Below, piece by piece: positions 29,870 to 44,800 of a stretch of 64,000 nt of DNA (the stretch's first letter is position 1; each line of letters begins with the position of its first letter). This stretch comes from Mactra quadrangularis (lineage: Eukaryota; Mollusca; Bivalvia; Venerida; Mactridae). Made by a program: the position numbers and the translations under genes. The stretch lies in assembly GCA_025267735.1 (NCBI GenBank), contig CM046304.1, positions 11,470,001 through 11,534,000 of the forward strand. Reading direction: 5' to 3'. The notes beneath the pieces are model-generated. The model was given only the letters and a program-made list of their open reading frames with translations, made no database searches and was not told where the DNA came from.

Positions 29870-32800
29870 GTAAGATTTTAACTTTGTAAGAGGGGGGGGG
29901 ATAAACGTTAAATGCGTGAATTGTAGAAAAATATTTATGTAACTCTCATTTTGATTTGTGGTATGTGTATGTATTTAAATATATATGAGTTTATTGTGCA
30001 CACATGTATATAGACCAAGCGTACTTTCAAATAGCTGAAAATATCCACTCGCATACATGCATTAATTACTATAATATTGAAATAAATACGCGAACATATA
30101 TATAGCTGTCGTCTGAAAATATTATCAGAAAGTACTGTGTGTACCGCAATGAATGAGTATACAATTTTCTATATACATGACCGTTATATAAATGTAGATA
30201 GCTGACTAGATCGTGGATAATCAAATATTTCTATACTTTTCAAAACTTTATAGGGATCACTTATTTTGACTGTATTTATTTAATGGATAACTCTAGTGTA
30301 CGAATTTGATTATAATTGCGTTCGCTTTATCACATGGGTGTATTTTGTATCCAAAATTAAAGGTACTAGTTCACAGATTTGGTTACGATCAATTCTGTCT
30401 AGTTGAGGTGTGTATAGCATGCATACAACCTAAGTTATCGGCATCATGTTCTAACCCACCTCCTCTTACTTAATAGGCTCCTATTTTTGTCATAGTGAAC
30501 TAAGTCCAAGATGTATGGAACATTCAGGAGTTTCTCAATTTACAAATAAAAAAAGGAATCTCTGAATCTAGTTTTTAGGCAGGTCAACATCGAGTTGCAC
30601 AAGAAGAACAACAGTCGTACAATAGGCGAAGAACTACCACTGTTGAATCCATAAATAAGGCCAATAAAATAAAAATCAAAGAATGATCTGAAAGATATGT
30701 TGCCAATTATGTACCACGTGTGCATCACAGTTTCTACAGACCTGGGAGCAGAAAGTGATGTTGTGGATTATATTTGCAGCAAATTAATTGAATATGATAT
30801 GGAATAAATCTTGATTGAATGACTAAATGATATCATTAACATTTTAACACATTATTATTATCAATTACATCAAATTGATCGATGAAAATGAAAAATACAG
30901 TTATGCACAAAATTGTTTTATACAATTTAATGAAAATGTTACCTATACTAATATATACTGTAACCTTGAACAACATTTAATTACAGTAACCTTCAAATAA
31001 TTATACTTTTAATATATAGAAATCTATAAATGTATTCAATAAACAGACCACTAAATATACATTTTATATACAGTTACCTTCAAATACATTTAATATACTG
31101 TAACAGTAACCTCTAAATACATTACTTGCCGGATTGCTTGCAAGGATATCAGACCTTAGAGGTATTCATAAAGCGAAACTGAAGGTTATCTGAACCTAAA
31201 ATGCCAAGGACTTTTGATTTAATTAAAGATATAATGCTAATCGCTTGATGCATAAAATTTTGTATTTTTCTCAACAAATTTGTTCAGGGATTGAGAATTT
31301 CTCTTAAGTTCTAGTCAAAGCAGTAGGTTTTGTAATTTTATAAATGAAATTGTTTCAATGTCAGTTCTTTCCTCCTAGGCAAGAGACAAAAGCTAAACAG
31401 CTTCAAGAAGACTTAGAATTGTAATGAATATAATTTGGCTCAAAAATCTTTTATTTCTAGTCAAAAACTTCTGTTTTGAAGTCAATCTGTTATTATTATT
31501 GTTTATTTTATTGCCAGTCATCTCAGGTTGAGAAATTTACTCAAAGACAATCATTAAGTAGTAAGAAAATATTTTATCTTTTTTAAAAATCTTTAGCAAA
31601 GGTAGATAGTTCACTTTGACTAAATTTCTTATTATATGAAAAAAGAATAAAAGTCATAGTGAACTATCCCACAAAACGTTTGCTTTTTAAAATGCAGTAG
31701 ATAGTATAAGTTAAAACTTTACTGTTTTTTATTGCTTTAAAACGTTTGAATTTAAAACTAAGATAACATTAAGTGAATAATGAATCATTTTTGGAGGGCA
31801 CGTTGAAATGACTAAAATGTGATTTTCTCTTTACTTTGTTTTTGAGGGTTAGTTCACTTTCACATATCCCCATCCATATACACTTAACAAAACTTACAAG
31901 AAAAGATTAATGCAACGCATTAAATACCGCCGGTTAGTGGTAACATTATGTGTACATACATCAAAAGAGAAAACAAAGATATATGCGGCAAAAAGAGCTC
32001 ATGTATTCTGAGGTATGATACAGAACATGTAAAGTGTTCCATGACTAAATGGCACAGTTTATAGATCTACAATATCAATATATTATTTCTTTTTATAAAC
32101 TTACATAAAAACATTGCTTATTGGCCACTAATTACGGCAATATATTTATGTTTGTTAAAATATAAGCACCTGTTATAATAATTATTATATTATATTAGAC
32201 TGCTATTCTATAAAGAGGCTAACGGACCATTTGTGTTTAATAGGTACTCGAATGTCTACGTGTTTAAGTCTAAATCAGTGTTTAGAAGAGAAGATAATTA
32301 TCAACTTCCTCGAAAAACTCCTGTTAAACATGATACATAAATGCTTTAAAGAATAAATGAATCGTATATAAAAACACTCCGGATTTAACAATTCAGTAAT
32401 CTAATACTTCTTGTCCAGCTTTATTGTCAAACCTATTTTGACCTAATGGCGGCCCCCATGAGAAAGTGAGTTAGTAATTACGCAGTAACAGCCGAAAAGT
32501 TCAGCATGCAGACACAGTATCAAAACTTACTAAAGACAAGAACAAATAATTAACTTTTACATCATGCATTTTGTGCTTCGCATACGATAAACCCGATCTA
32601 AAATTCTTAGCTGGAGTACTCGCTTATTTACCGCGAGTCTGCAGCAAATCTGTTCACGGAGACGTGCGTGAAACATGTCGGTACGTGTGGTTTTTAGCCT
32701 GAACCTCAATTTAGGGGAGCAGATATTTTACAATGTATTAAGATATAAATTAAGGATAACATGTTCTTTAAAATGCCCTCCCAAAAGAAGAAATTTTTAT

Positions 32801-35800
32801 TGCAGTACTATAAAACTAAAAATTGTTACAATTTAGCACTGTCAACATTTGTAAATAAAAAATGGAGGACGCAACTAAAAGAAATCATGAACTGCTCCTA
32901 CCATGGTCATCAGATTCTGACGACTCCAATATACCACCGGCCTTCAGGCCGGCGGTAAACAAGTATACATGTATATATGGGCTCATATCTAAGTAAATGT
33001 TAGTCCGATTTAAGTCAATTTTCTATATAGTTTACAGATAAAACTACATTATTATGTTGATTTCATTACATAAAACAAAATATTTAACAAATAATAACAA
33101 AAACATCATATGTGTGAAAAGGCAAAATAACAAAATGAGGATTGCGATCTGCGTGGATAAGTGAACTTTGTAAAAGGATGGAGGCGTTTGGGTGAATGTG
33201 TCCACAATTCTCTCTCGAATAAAGAGTGTGACCTCCATGGCTGTTGAGAACCGCTTTGCATCGCGTTCTCGTGGATTTCACATACTGATTGAAGTGACGC
33301 TGACGTATACCTGACCACACGTGTACAATCCTTACGCATAGCTCACCTAGGGGCTGGGCTGCAACACCACGGCGTACAAGGTGGTTCAATTTATCCCATA
33401 CGCGTTCTTTATGTTTAGCTTAAGATATTGGTGGTGTGCACATCACCGTGATGTTGTTGTCATGTAGTAATTCTGTTGTCGCTCTAGCTGATTTGAGCTA
33501 GCGCGTCATCCATTTTAACAACCCAATACCTAATTGTATCTGTTCTACCGTTAGCCGGCCCATTTTGTGTTTTTTTGAATGTTCGGGTCGTAATATTGTC
33601 CACAGCGACCATGTGCAATTTTGATTCGCGCAAGTCACGATTTCCTCGTTCATTTAATGAATTGCATCGATTCACGGTTTAACGCACCGGTTAGATTACT
33701 TTCGAAAAAATGACTACGCAGTAATTTATTCCTTAAATTTAAATAACTGAACTAAACTAAGGCCTATAATGGCAATAATTATTAAAGAATGTATTAAGTG
33801 CATTCTCGACAAAATCATATCATATTGTATTTATTTAAAAAGTCACTAAGTATTTTTAAAGTTATTTGCATTAATTACAGTTGTCCTTTCCAGTCTAATA
33901 ATGCTTAACTTCGGTAACAAGCTGATGACTGGTAGCGGTTAAAATTGAAATATTTTGTTGCTGATTGAACTGACATTTATGATTGTCTATAGAAAGCGTT
34001 TGACAGAAAATGTCGTCGTGAAGTTTGGTCATGAAACATTTTACGGCAAATCTCCAAATACCTCTGAATAAAAAAAGTTGGAAATAAAGAAAAGGCGAAA
34101 ATATGTGCTTTATACTATGTTAAAGCCTGGTCCGAGAAGTCTAGTCTGTCCAATGACATTCTCTTCTGTATTTTTATACTTTGTTTGCTGAACACTAACC
34201 TTGAAGAATGATTGTTTCATATTTATTTAAGTGTTTAACTAGACTGTATATTAGTTAAAGTGCTGTGTGGTAAAGGTCGTGGACTTTGATTAGGCCATTC
34301 CAATTGACGTTAATCAATGTGATTTAAAAGGATTCGATACCCGACCGCGACAGGCTATAACCGCAAATCCACGTTTGCATTGACCAAATCGGTCTAAATA
34401 TAGAAATAACAAAATCACGATGCTATTAAAACTGTTTCGTCTTACATGAAAGCTACGCATTGATTGGTCAATTTAATACAAAAGGCCATCTTTTCGTGAC
34501 CCCTGTTCCTTGACGATAGATTTTACAAGACACCGGTCTGTAAATTACCTGTTTACGGTGATTGACTGTAAATGTAATCAATGCACCTGTTTTTCCGGGT
34601 TCGCGTAGTATTTTGTTAATGCCGAAGTGGTTGTAACATGATAGCGTGATGATAAAAATAAACTAAAACTTGCATGGAGATTTTATTCGACAGCGGTAAA
34701 AGGAAACTTGTTTACGAAGATTGACGATATACAATTCAATGCACCTGTTCTTCCGGTTTCGCCTAACAAGAATACATGTACTTACATTTTTATTTGTTCG
34801 GGACTTAAGTCCTGAACAAATATATTAACCGCATTTTAGACCCTTTCCCACTTAGAAAAATCAAAGCACTGAAAGTACTGATGGGGCGGGGCTCTTGAAA
34901 ATTTAAACCACTGATCATGACGTTACTATGACGTTATGAGAACCTAGCCTTAAAGTTGCCCTTTTTCAATTGGACAGATGAATTTTCAACTTTTCTCATA
35001 ATGATTGCGTCAGATAAATTGAATCATTGTTTATCGTCATGATGTTCTATTCAGTATTGGATTCTATATAATCAAAGATTAATTTTAAAACAAAAAAGGA
35101 AAGAGTTATGAATAGTAGTCTATAGTGTCTGACTTTATTGCTGTTACCAACTTCCCTCCTTGATGGTCATAAAATTAATCTATATCCTTTTTACAAGGAT
35201 CAGTCTTGTAACGTTTAACTAAATTCAATCTGTTATTTTATTTAATATGCAGATTCAAAGTTTCTTTCTTCAAAAAGAAATAACATAGTACTTTAAAATA
35301 TAGGTAAGTTATGTATTAACTTTATTTATTCAAATTATATAATAAATCAACATATACTTAAAGATGTTTTTGTCTCTTATAATTGTTTGTAAGTTAAGTC
35401 ACAGATTGATTTTAAAGGGTTTTTATTTTTTTAGTCATATGACCTCGAAACCCTGATATAGTCTTCATTGTCTTGCTTCATTTTGGACATTTGTAATTAC
35501 ATACTATACATGTACTTAGTATGCACTATGGGTGGCTTCATTGTTGGTGTTAGGGGACAAGTATCAGGTGTTTGGCACCTATTGAGATCATAAAGTACAT
35601 GTATATTATATTTGACATACATGACATAATAAACAATATTATCATTCATGTATAAGTAAGTATATTGTGCATTATTTAACTATTTTTTTCATATTGGCTC
35701 ATGCATTTTTGTTGAAGGAATTTTAATAATTAATTGAATAAAATAATCTTATTCAAAAACAGATTCAATTTTTTTAGAAAATTAACAAACATTGTATTTT

Positions 35801-38800
35801 TTAAATTTATAAGTAACTGTCATTCATCACGAAGAAATTAAATAGTAGAATAGCTTATACTAGTTCATTTGTTCAGATTTGGTTCATTTTCACAAATTAT
35901 AAGTAATCAACCATATTACAATAAATCAAAGAAGACCATTGTACGAGCATGTCATGGGTCATAAAACACCAGGGTGCAATTTCCAAGTTGCTTATTGCAA
36001 TACCCTCTCACTGACAAGACAGTATATATTGTTTCCTTAGATTATGACACTTTTATTGCTTTGTTAATTAGATTGAATGTCTGAGAGGAGGAGTCATATA
36101 CACCATATGTGACATATGACTACATTTTGTTGATTAAAAACTCCTAGTGTTATATGACTTAAGATAAAAATATGGTTATTAACTTAAATCTAACTGTAAT
36201 ATTTCAATGAAAAAAGAGGGACAACTCCGTACCAACGATCCGGAATAATCCGGTACGGTTCGACCAAACTTTAAACCAACCCAATAACGTTGTGGACGAA
36301 ATCGGCGATTTTCCCAATATCTTCTTATCTCTATTATCTATGTCTCTGATTTCTCGAGCGCATTTACTCCTTGAATTGTTGCAACCAAGGACGCAACAAA
36401 ACTCTACTCAAAAACCACGATAACGGCCTCTAATACGAGACGATTTCTTATGTTCAGCGGCAATCCATTATGCGAAACTGTAATTAACCGAATTTCGTCG
36501 ATTTGTCAATTCTCCATTTCGTGTTTTAGTCGTTTTATGTAGCTCTATTGCCGATTGAAAAATCATATCTATGGAAATAAGTCGCAGGCGATTATCATGA
36601 TAATATACTAACCAGAAATATCCGAATCAATTTTTGCAGTAATGATATGCGGAGTGGATCGGGTTTTTTGCTTAAATTCAATGCTCGTAGCTGAAATTAC
36701 GGTTTGTTAACTCTGGACGTGGCTAAAGCCCCGCCCAATTACCGAATCCAGAAGTAGTCCCTCAGCATATATGAATAGAACAATTCAAAAGATCATCTGC
36801 TATGACGGGCGCATTAATCCACTAGTAATCCAAAATATATCTCAAGCGTAAGAATATTCGCTGCTATGTGTCTGTAGGGATGATAACGTCATCTTATGTA
36901 ATAGAGTGGTATCAACGATTCAGTCACGATCCGTCGTTTGCGCCAGTTGTCAGTAGAGATGTTACATCATCTTGTGTAATAGAATGGTTCGATAGGAAAA
37001 GTTTAAAGATCGTAGTAAATGACTTTGAATGATGTCTGAATAGTGGACTTCATTTATTTTACATAGAGATGCAGTAGAATAAATGTGCATGAATGATGCC
37101 TCTTTAGCGGCAGTTATTGAATTGTTTCAAGAACTATCCCTTTGACTTGTGGGGATCCGGTTTACCTGTTGTATTTATATGTCAATTGTATAAAGTGTTT
37201 TGAACCGGAACAGTGCTGGTCTACCTATCAAACTAATATCACTAAACAGTTCTTTGTGAACGAATGTTTTGTTGGAGCCGGAAATCTAATTCCACTTTTC
37301 AAACCCGAACAAATTCAGTGCTTCAGCCATTTGAGTTTTATTGATAACGAACTGGTTGTGACATGATAACTTGATAATGGTTGAATTAAATTTAAGGCCA
37401 ATAAATTAATATCATATTTCTCTTGCACATGTATGAAAATAAAAGGAATACATATAATGAGATTTTATTGTATCTGAGTTTTTTGTTTCTTGTTTTAAAA
37501 CAGAAGCTTATTGTACAGATTTAATCAATATTGCCTTTAAACACTAAAATTCTTGAACAGCTAATTAAAACAAGATTTATTTTAATAACACAAACCTTTT
37601 TAAAATTCTTTATTCTCAAAGTTAAGGGTCAAACCAATCATAACAAACGCAGCGGCTGATAATTCACATACTTATATTGGACGAAAATATGGTTCCCGTT
37701 GTTTGAATAAACAATTTTAAAACAAGAGGGTCCTGAGGACACTGGAACGCTCAACTGAGTATTAGAAGCTTAGATTAGCTGACATAATATTTTAACAGTT
37801 TTAGCTGATGTAAACGGTGATCTCTGGGGCATTTAATTTTGAACCCAGGTGCAAAATTGGAACAATTTTTGTACAGAAATTTCAAAGTGACATAACATAC
37901 TAAATATGAAAGCTGAAGGTCTTGTCATTTCTGCAAAATTCCGGCATGATATGACCTTTAGTGTTGGTGTGTTGTAAAACCAAACCAAGCTTTGAAGGAT
38001 TTTATAACATTTCCTTATATAACTCTATGTAAATCTTGCGACCCCTAAGGCGGGGCATATTTTGACCCAAGGGGCATAATTTGAACAGACTTTGTCGGAA
38101 CGTTGAGATGAGGCTACATGCCAAATATCAAACCTCTAGGCCTTCAAGTTTTAGAGGAGGAGATTTTTTAACGTTTCCTTATATAACTCTATGTAAATCT
38201 TGCGACCCATAAGGCGGGGCTAAGTTTGACTAAAGGGGCATAATTTGAACATTCTTGGTAGAGAACCTTAAGTCGATGGTACATGCAAAATATCAAACCT
38301 CTAAGCCTTCAAGTTTTAGAGAAGAAGATTTTTTAACATTTCCTTATATAACTCTATGTAAATCTTGCGATCCCTAAGGCGGGGCCAATTTTGACCAAAG
38401 GGGTATAATTTGAACATTCTTTGTAAAGTTCCTTCTAGTGATGCTACATGCCAAATTTAATAACTGTGGACATTACGGTTTTTGACAAAAACATTTTTTA
38501 AGAAATTGTTGCCGACGGACGGACGCACGCACGCACTAACGCACATTGGTCAGACCCCCCACAAAGGCTCATTTTGAGCACTTTGTGCTCAGGTGAGCTA
38601 AAAATGCGGCGCGACTTGAAAAAAGGAAACTTGTTTTGGCTAAATAAAAAGCTAGATAAAACTGTTTCCTTGAAAGGAAGTGAATGTGTAGAATAATTTC
38701 ATCCTAAAATTTTAACTAAGTCCAAATAGTTAAACGATGACAAATACATCACCTCACCACAGCTACACTTATTTACACAGAAATCTATTCAAATTGTTAA

Positions 38801-41800
38801 CAAAAGTAACATAAGGTAAAGGAACAAGAAATGATTAAAAGATATTAACTGTAATATCATATTGCGACTGCCTCATAATTATTACATTCATATTCAAACA
38901 CGTTTGATATGGGTAATGGTTTAAAGTAATAGTGAACAGGGGCGTAGCAAGGGCTTTTTAATGTGTAAGCAGAATCCTTGCTTGGGGTCAAGGGCATGCC
39001 CCTCCCACCCCCGAATTGCTTTTTCTGTAGATCATCTCAGGAGCATTTTGGCAACTATTTTAAAAGGGTACGTTGTAATTCATTCCGGGCACAAATATAG
39101 GAAGACAACATTTGTACCAATTATCATTCATTACCAACCAGCGTTTAAAACATTATATAGACTGGAGTCAAAGACAAACAACGAATTTAAACCGTAAATT
39201 CGACGCTGAAAAGGCATTGCAAGTCCCACTGAAACGTAACTTGACATAAGGTTAGTAAAATAACAATGGAGCAGTTTTGTTTCGCACACCCCTACCCTCC
39301 TCAGACCTAAGTTTTTATTGCATTTTTTGCGTTTGTATTTTTACGATTTTCTGGACCAATGTGTACGCAGCTGCGTACTCTGCGTACTGGTAGCTACGCG
39401 CCTGGATTGCAAGAAATACGATGCACTAAAGTTGTATATATTTTTACTACCTGAAACACCATCATTTGTAGTTATATGTCCATTTGCACTAAAATTGTCA
39501 TTATCAAAACACTATTACCTGCCCCAAAATGATTTCATACAATTTAAATAATTTCAGATAAAGTTGACATTGAAGTTGAATTCAGTGAATGAGTACCTTT
39601 AAATGTCATATAAATTGACTAAGCTAGTGAATCTAGACATGTTAAATATTGCCACGATATATATGTATTGTGCGTAAAGTTTGATCCCGATCTGACCTTT
39701 CACATTTACATCTAATAACTATCTAATTATCTACACATATCCCGACAAAATCAATACCACGCCCATTCTACACTTCGGCACGTATAATTCGTTTTTTCTC
39801 AACTGTCAAAACATGAATAATTTCACGGTGACTTTGTGTTCTTTGTCTAACACTCGTGATAGTGTGTATTCAAATAACCGTAAAAAAAGTCAAACTTTGA
39901 CAGTTAAGAAAAAATGAATTATACTCTTTAATATATTTTAAAAATTAATCCCTGTGTAATTATTACATTCGAGTTTTGACGATATACTCCGATCGGTATC
40001 GAGCATTAATACTACATATTCGTATTCAATGTAATGAATATTCTTGCATAAAAGTCAGATCGCGGTCAAGCTTTACGCGCAATACATGTATGTAATTTTA
40101 AATTGTAGGCATATAATTCTTACTTATTTTATCTTTTCTTAAAGCCATGTACCCATACATTCCAATGGAGCTAACAATGGGATACAAGCAGCCACCTGTG
40201 TACAATGTGGTCATTTCTTCAAATTTCGTCCTGTTGGACCATACAAATCTACTATAACCTTCAAAGTTAATGGCCAGTCATACACAGGTAAATACGTGTT
40301 ATCTTTGATTTTGCAAAAATGTAAAAACTATCTTTCATTTTGCCATCATATTACGATTTAATTAATCAATGAACCAAAATAAGTGGTAAAACAGTACATA
40401 AGCACATCTCCAACTTATAAAGTGCTTAATTAGCAATTTGGAGATAACCCTCCATTTCAATGACTTGGAACACGTTTTGGCAAATAAGAAACTATTTATG
40501 ATATGAATAATTTAGGAGTTTTTCATAATATGACTCAATTTAGGCTATAACACCAATTGTTCAGGAATGTATAGATACATCCAGAGGCCTGACCTTAATG
40601 CATCCTTACGGAGCGAACAGGCTGTCAATAAAATTTAACAAACCAAACCAACTGCCATCATGCAGCCCAAGTACTCTGAAAAAATTTAATTGATATGTCC
40701 GCTATGATATGTCGGTTTTGTTTAGATGACAATATACATGTATTAAATTTATGATAGTAATTTAAGTCATCAGTTATCATGTAAGTTTTATGGTGAAGTA
40801 TTAAACAATGATATCAATTATGTATCAAACTTAACCTTGTAATGATAGTTGATATGTTACCCCATTGTTAAGATTGTATATACATTGTATATGTATAACC
40901 TTTAGATGTCAGTGAAAACATCATAAAAATAAACAAGCAGACAGACAGACCAACAGGCTGACCGACTGATAGACAGACTAACAGACAGAGAGATAGACAG
41001 GTTAACAGACTGATCGACTGATAGAAAAACAGACAGATCGACAGACTGATCCATAGACTGACCAACTGACTGACCGCCAGACAGATCGACAAACTGACCG
41101 ACAGAAAGAGAGACAGACAGACCGACAAACAGTCCAACAGACAAACGGACATACAACCTATTCACTTAAATGGCATGCACTCATTTGATACCTTTTTAGC
41201 TTTTCAAAAACATACATTTTACTTGTATATTGATAAATTCCTGAAGTCGAGGCCATGGCGTAGTGGTTAGCATGTCCGACTTCGAGTCCGGAGATCGCGG
41301 GTTCGAGCCCGGTTATGGTAGGTCATACGCTAAACACGAGTTGTCGGCCTCGTGGTAGGGTAAGTTAGTACTGGTGATAGTAGTGTCCAGGAGACCTATA
41401 GTAGGAAAAGCTTGCCCTCGTATATATGACCTAATTATGTGTTGAATACGACGCAAAAAAACAAGATTAATTGCTGACCAGTTAATGAAAATGACTGTTG
41501 GGTATTAACTAAGTTATAAGGTCAAATAAAACATTGTTTCAATGATAATTCAGTCATCATGTATTTTGTCAGAATTTCTACCTTTGTTGAATTTTTTCTA
41601 AGTTTAAACTTGCTTACGTTCAGAGAAACCTTTTTGGTCAAATAAGAAAATTTTGTGAACTACATAAAGGTTTAATTATTTTTTCGATCATAATAAAATA
41701 ATACCTTTGCTTTGCTTCTACTGTAAACTTGGTTTTGTGGAGAGTAAATATTAAAATATTAGCAAATATTAGATATTGAAGATTGATTGTTTCCAGTTGG

Positions 41801-44800
41801 ACCAGAGTATTCACCAGGGTCAGCATTGAATGGTTTTCTAAGAGATCAACGTATATCAGTTGGTACTAAACATATGTGCTACCAAGGTGGTTGTGGTACC
41901 TGCTTAGTTGAAGCTTTATTGTTTGAGCCTATAAGTGAACAAAGATTGAGTTATGCTGTCAATTCAGTATGTTAACTTTTTACACTGATTTTCTTATCAT
42001 TTCCACTTTTATATTCTTACCCTCCAACGCATCGGCTGACTTTTACTGAGCTGCAAGAGGCGAGTATCAAATTCTATTATGGGGTAACTTATTCTTTTCG
42101 GATGATGTACAGAAATGTTTTCTTCAAAACTTAATTTCAAGCTCTGTCTTTGTAACAAACATAACTAACCCAGGGGTGCGTATTTTACAATACCAAATGT
42201 TCTGTCCACGCAGTGGCAATACCACGTGACTATGCCACCAAAATGCTACGTTTCAAAAAAGAAATCAGTACAAATCAACCTCGACTCAGAGTTTTAAAGA
42301 GATGTAAGTCTTTAAATTATTGTCAGATTTACATGATACCTAATCGAGGCTATGCAGAAACTTTTAAACTATTTGCTATGCGTCACATATCCAACGCCAG
42401 TTTTATACTTTTTGCTTACACTGTGGAAAATCAACCAACGTTTTTCTTTTCAAAAAAGCACGACGACTTGTCCCTGAAGCACGCTAAAAGGAAACAGCTA
42501 TCTCAGATAGCACCTAAGTCTACTGATCAAAGGGTCGTGGAATTGATTCATAAGTTGGGCATACTTACGTGAAGTTTGGTCAGGAAAGAACTTCTTCGGT
42601 CAATCTCCCTCACTGACGAAAGTGTGTGGCTATTAACTGGTTAACAGCTAAACCCAAGATATTTGGCTATTCCCGGAACGTTGTACAAATTGACTGACTG
42701 TCGTGATATAACCTATACAATGTGATGCTACGACGTTGAACCCAACCAAAAGTTTATCTTAGCTTAACGATATTTGTCTAATTTACAATTTTATGAAGTG
42801 CAAGAGATTTTCTTACTGTTCAGTACTTGTATATTTTTATTTCAGTGTTTGGTTCCATTATATAGCTGTGATGGATGGGAGATACGTACCGTAGATTATA
42901 TTGGTAACTTAAGGAAAGGTTTACATCCTATACAGAAACAGATAGCTAGTTATAATGGCTCACAATGTGGCTACTGTACACCAGGACAAGTTATGAATAT
43001 GTTTGCGTAAGTTTCTCATATCTTTCCCTGATAAAATCTTAAGCATTCCATTTGGTAAGTAGGTCCTTACAGTTGGAATCCTCGGATTTTATCATTGAAT
43101 TCCTGTGTAAGGGTAACAAAATATTTCATCTTATATCTTTCTTGTTAATGAAGATATTTACAGAAGTGATAAAATTTAGATAGATCTTTACCCTAAAATA
43201 CTTAGCTTGAATTTCAAACAAATTAAATGATTTACAAAAAAAAGTTATTTAAGATTAATTTTGGCAAATTGACATAGAAAAGTAACGGTAAAATCCAAGT
43301 AATCCACCTAATTGGACATACCTATTTGAAGAGTATACAAGGGGAAATAACTGACTAAGGTCCATTATTCTATTTGAAGTGTGACAAGAAATGTCTTTAA
43401 AAAGACAAACGGCGTAGAATTAGGAGACAAGCTTGATATGTCAAAGTGAATTAACGAAATATCTGCATCACATGCAATCAATTATTGCATTTTAAAGAAA
43501 GTTTGTTTAAGTAAGCAACTCAGAAGATTATTTACAAATGATGACATTGCATTTTCTGTTTTCCATTGTTATGCCTCAAACAAAATGGTTCAGCATTGTT
43601 GTCATATATCTTTCCTATGCAATTTGATAGCCTGTTTTACATATTTACTGCAGTATTGTTTTAACAAGTATTTAGTAAAAGTACTGTTTCAGTTAGATTT
43701 TTCTCAACTTACCGTATGCATTATAAAAGCAAATAAAAAAACACTGCTTATAATCTAAATTCAAAAAAGTGTATAAAAGGATTTACACTAAATCATTTTT
43801 TAAATTAAAAACATAACAAGCAAAAACAAGTTCGAAATTCTTAAGAAATTTTCAAAATCTGACGAACACGAAGAAACGCTATTTTCAGTTCTTGTGGCCT
43901 AGTTTTGCTATTTTTGCATAGGCCCAATAGAATGAGATTTTATATATAGATTTGGGTATTCCGAAAGTCAGCTTAGACAGCTATGCCGAACAAAGGCGAC
44001 CAGCACGGTTCCGAGACAAAAAAACCAGCCGACCATCTATATGTATAGAGCTGTCAGGTTATATCATATTGTGTAAGGTTATATACAGTTATTTCTCGTT
44101 ATCTCGACTACGCTTACGTCGACTTTTCATTAGAAAGTCCCGATTTTCCCCACTTTATCTATATGAAAAAATGCACGTTTATCTCGATTTTTTTCTATCT
44201 AGTTTTCTCTCTACTTTTCGATCTCTCGATCATAAATTTCGGACCAAAACGTTTGTTTTACTCTATAATCGTAATATTTACCTCGACTAGATCAATATGT
44301 CATCGGTAACGGGCGAGGTGCGAAGAGCAACACGTGCCAATCAATTAGCGATCTCTCTGTGAAACTGATACAGAGGGATCATTTAATCAATGGATTTCAT
44401 TTGGTGGATTACGGCACATTTCAACATATTTAATCATATTGCTTCGGCAAGTCATCATCACTCACTGTTCGCGGATAGGCCTTAAACTATGGAACTAAAC
44501 TTCTTCGTCAGTGGATGACAACTGCCTTACTTCATGCAGAGGTTGGCGTCCGAAAATATTCTATGACCAAACAAAAGTGTAGTCAGGTTTTTTCACTAAA
44601 GTTGCAGAAATATAATACATGTAGTGCGAATGAAATTTCTAAATATGAATATAATTTTGCAAAATAATACTGTATACATCATTAATGCACGTTCCATCAA
44701 GTCATTTGAGTAAGTGATATAAGTATGATTTGATATTCTATTATACTTTCAATAAACACTTTTCAGTCGGTTTCTTTCATGCAATGTAAAGACTAAATGT

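Noticed and set aside
37142..37366. 74-codon + strand ORF
   Set aside because: No motif, splice context or similarity to neighbouring genes was recognised.
40868..41165. Two minus-strand ORFs rich in Ser, Val, Cys and Leu
   Set aside because: They are translations of the ACAG/ACTG microsatellite.
41249..41325. Possible tRNA gene on the plus strand
   Set aside because: It is followed directly by a SINE core and tail, and the cloverleaf is incomplete.
42213..42572. 119-codon + strand ORF in an XDH-like intron
   Set aside because: Its 3' third is the tRNA-derived head of the SINE at 42488-42751 and the rest matches no family I know; it is a chance frame.
43952..44290. 112-codon + strand ORF
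   Set aside because: The sequence has TTATCTCG-type repeats reminiscent of pogo/Tigger terminal sequence; only one possible end was seen, and no protein family fits.
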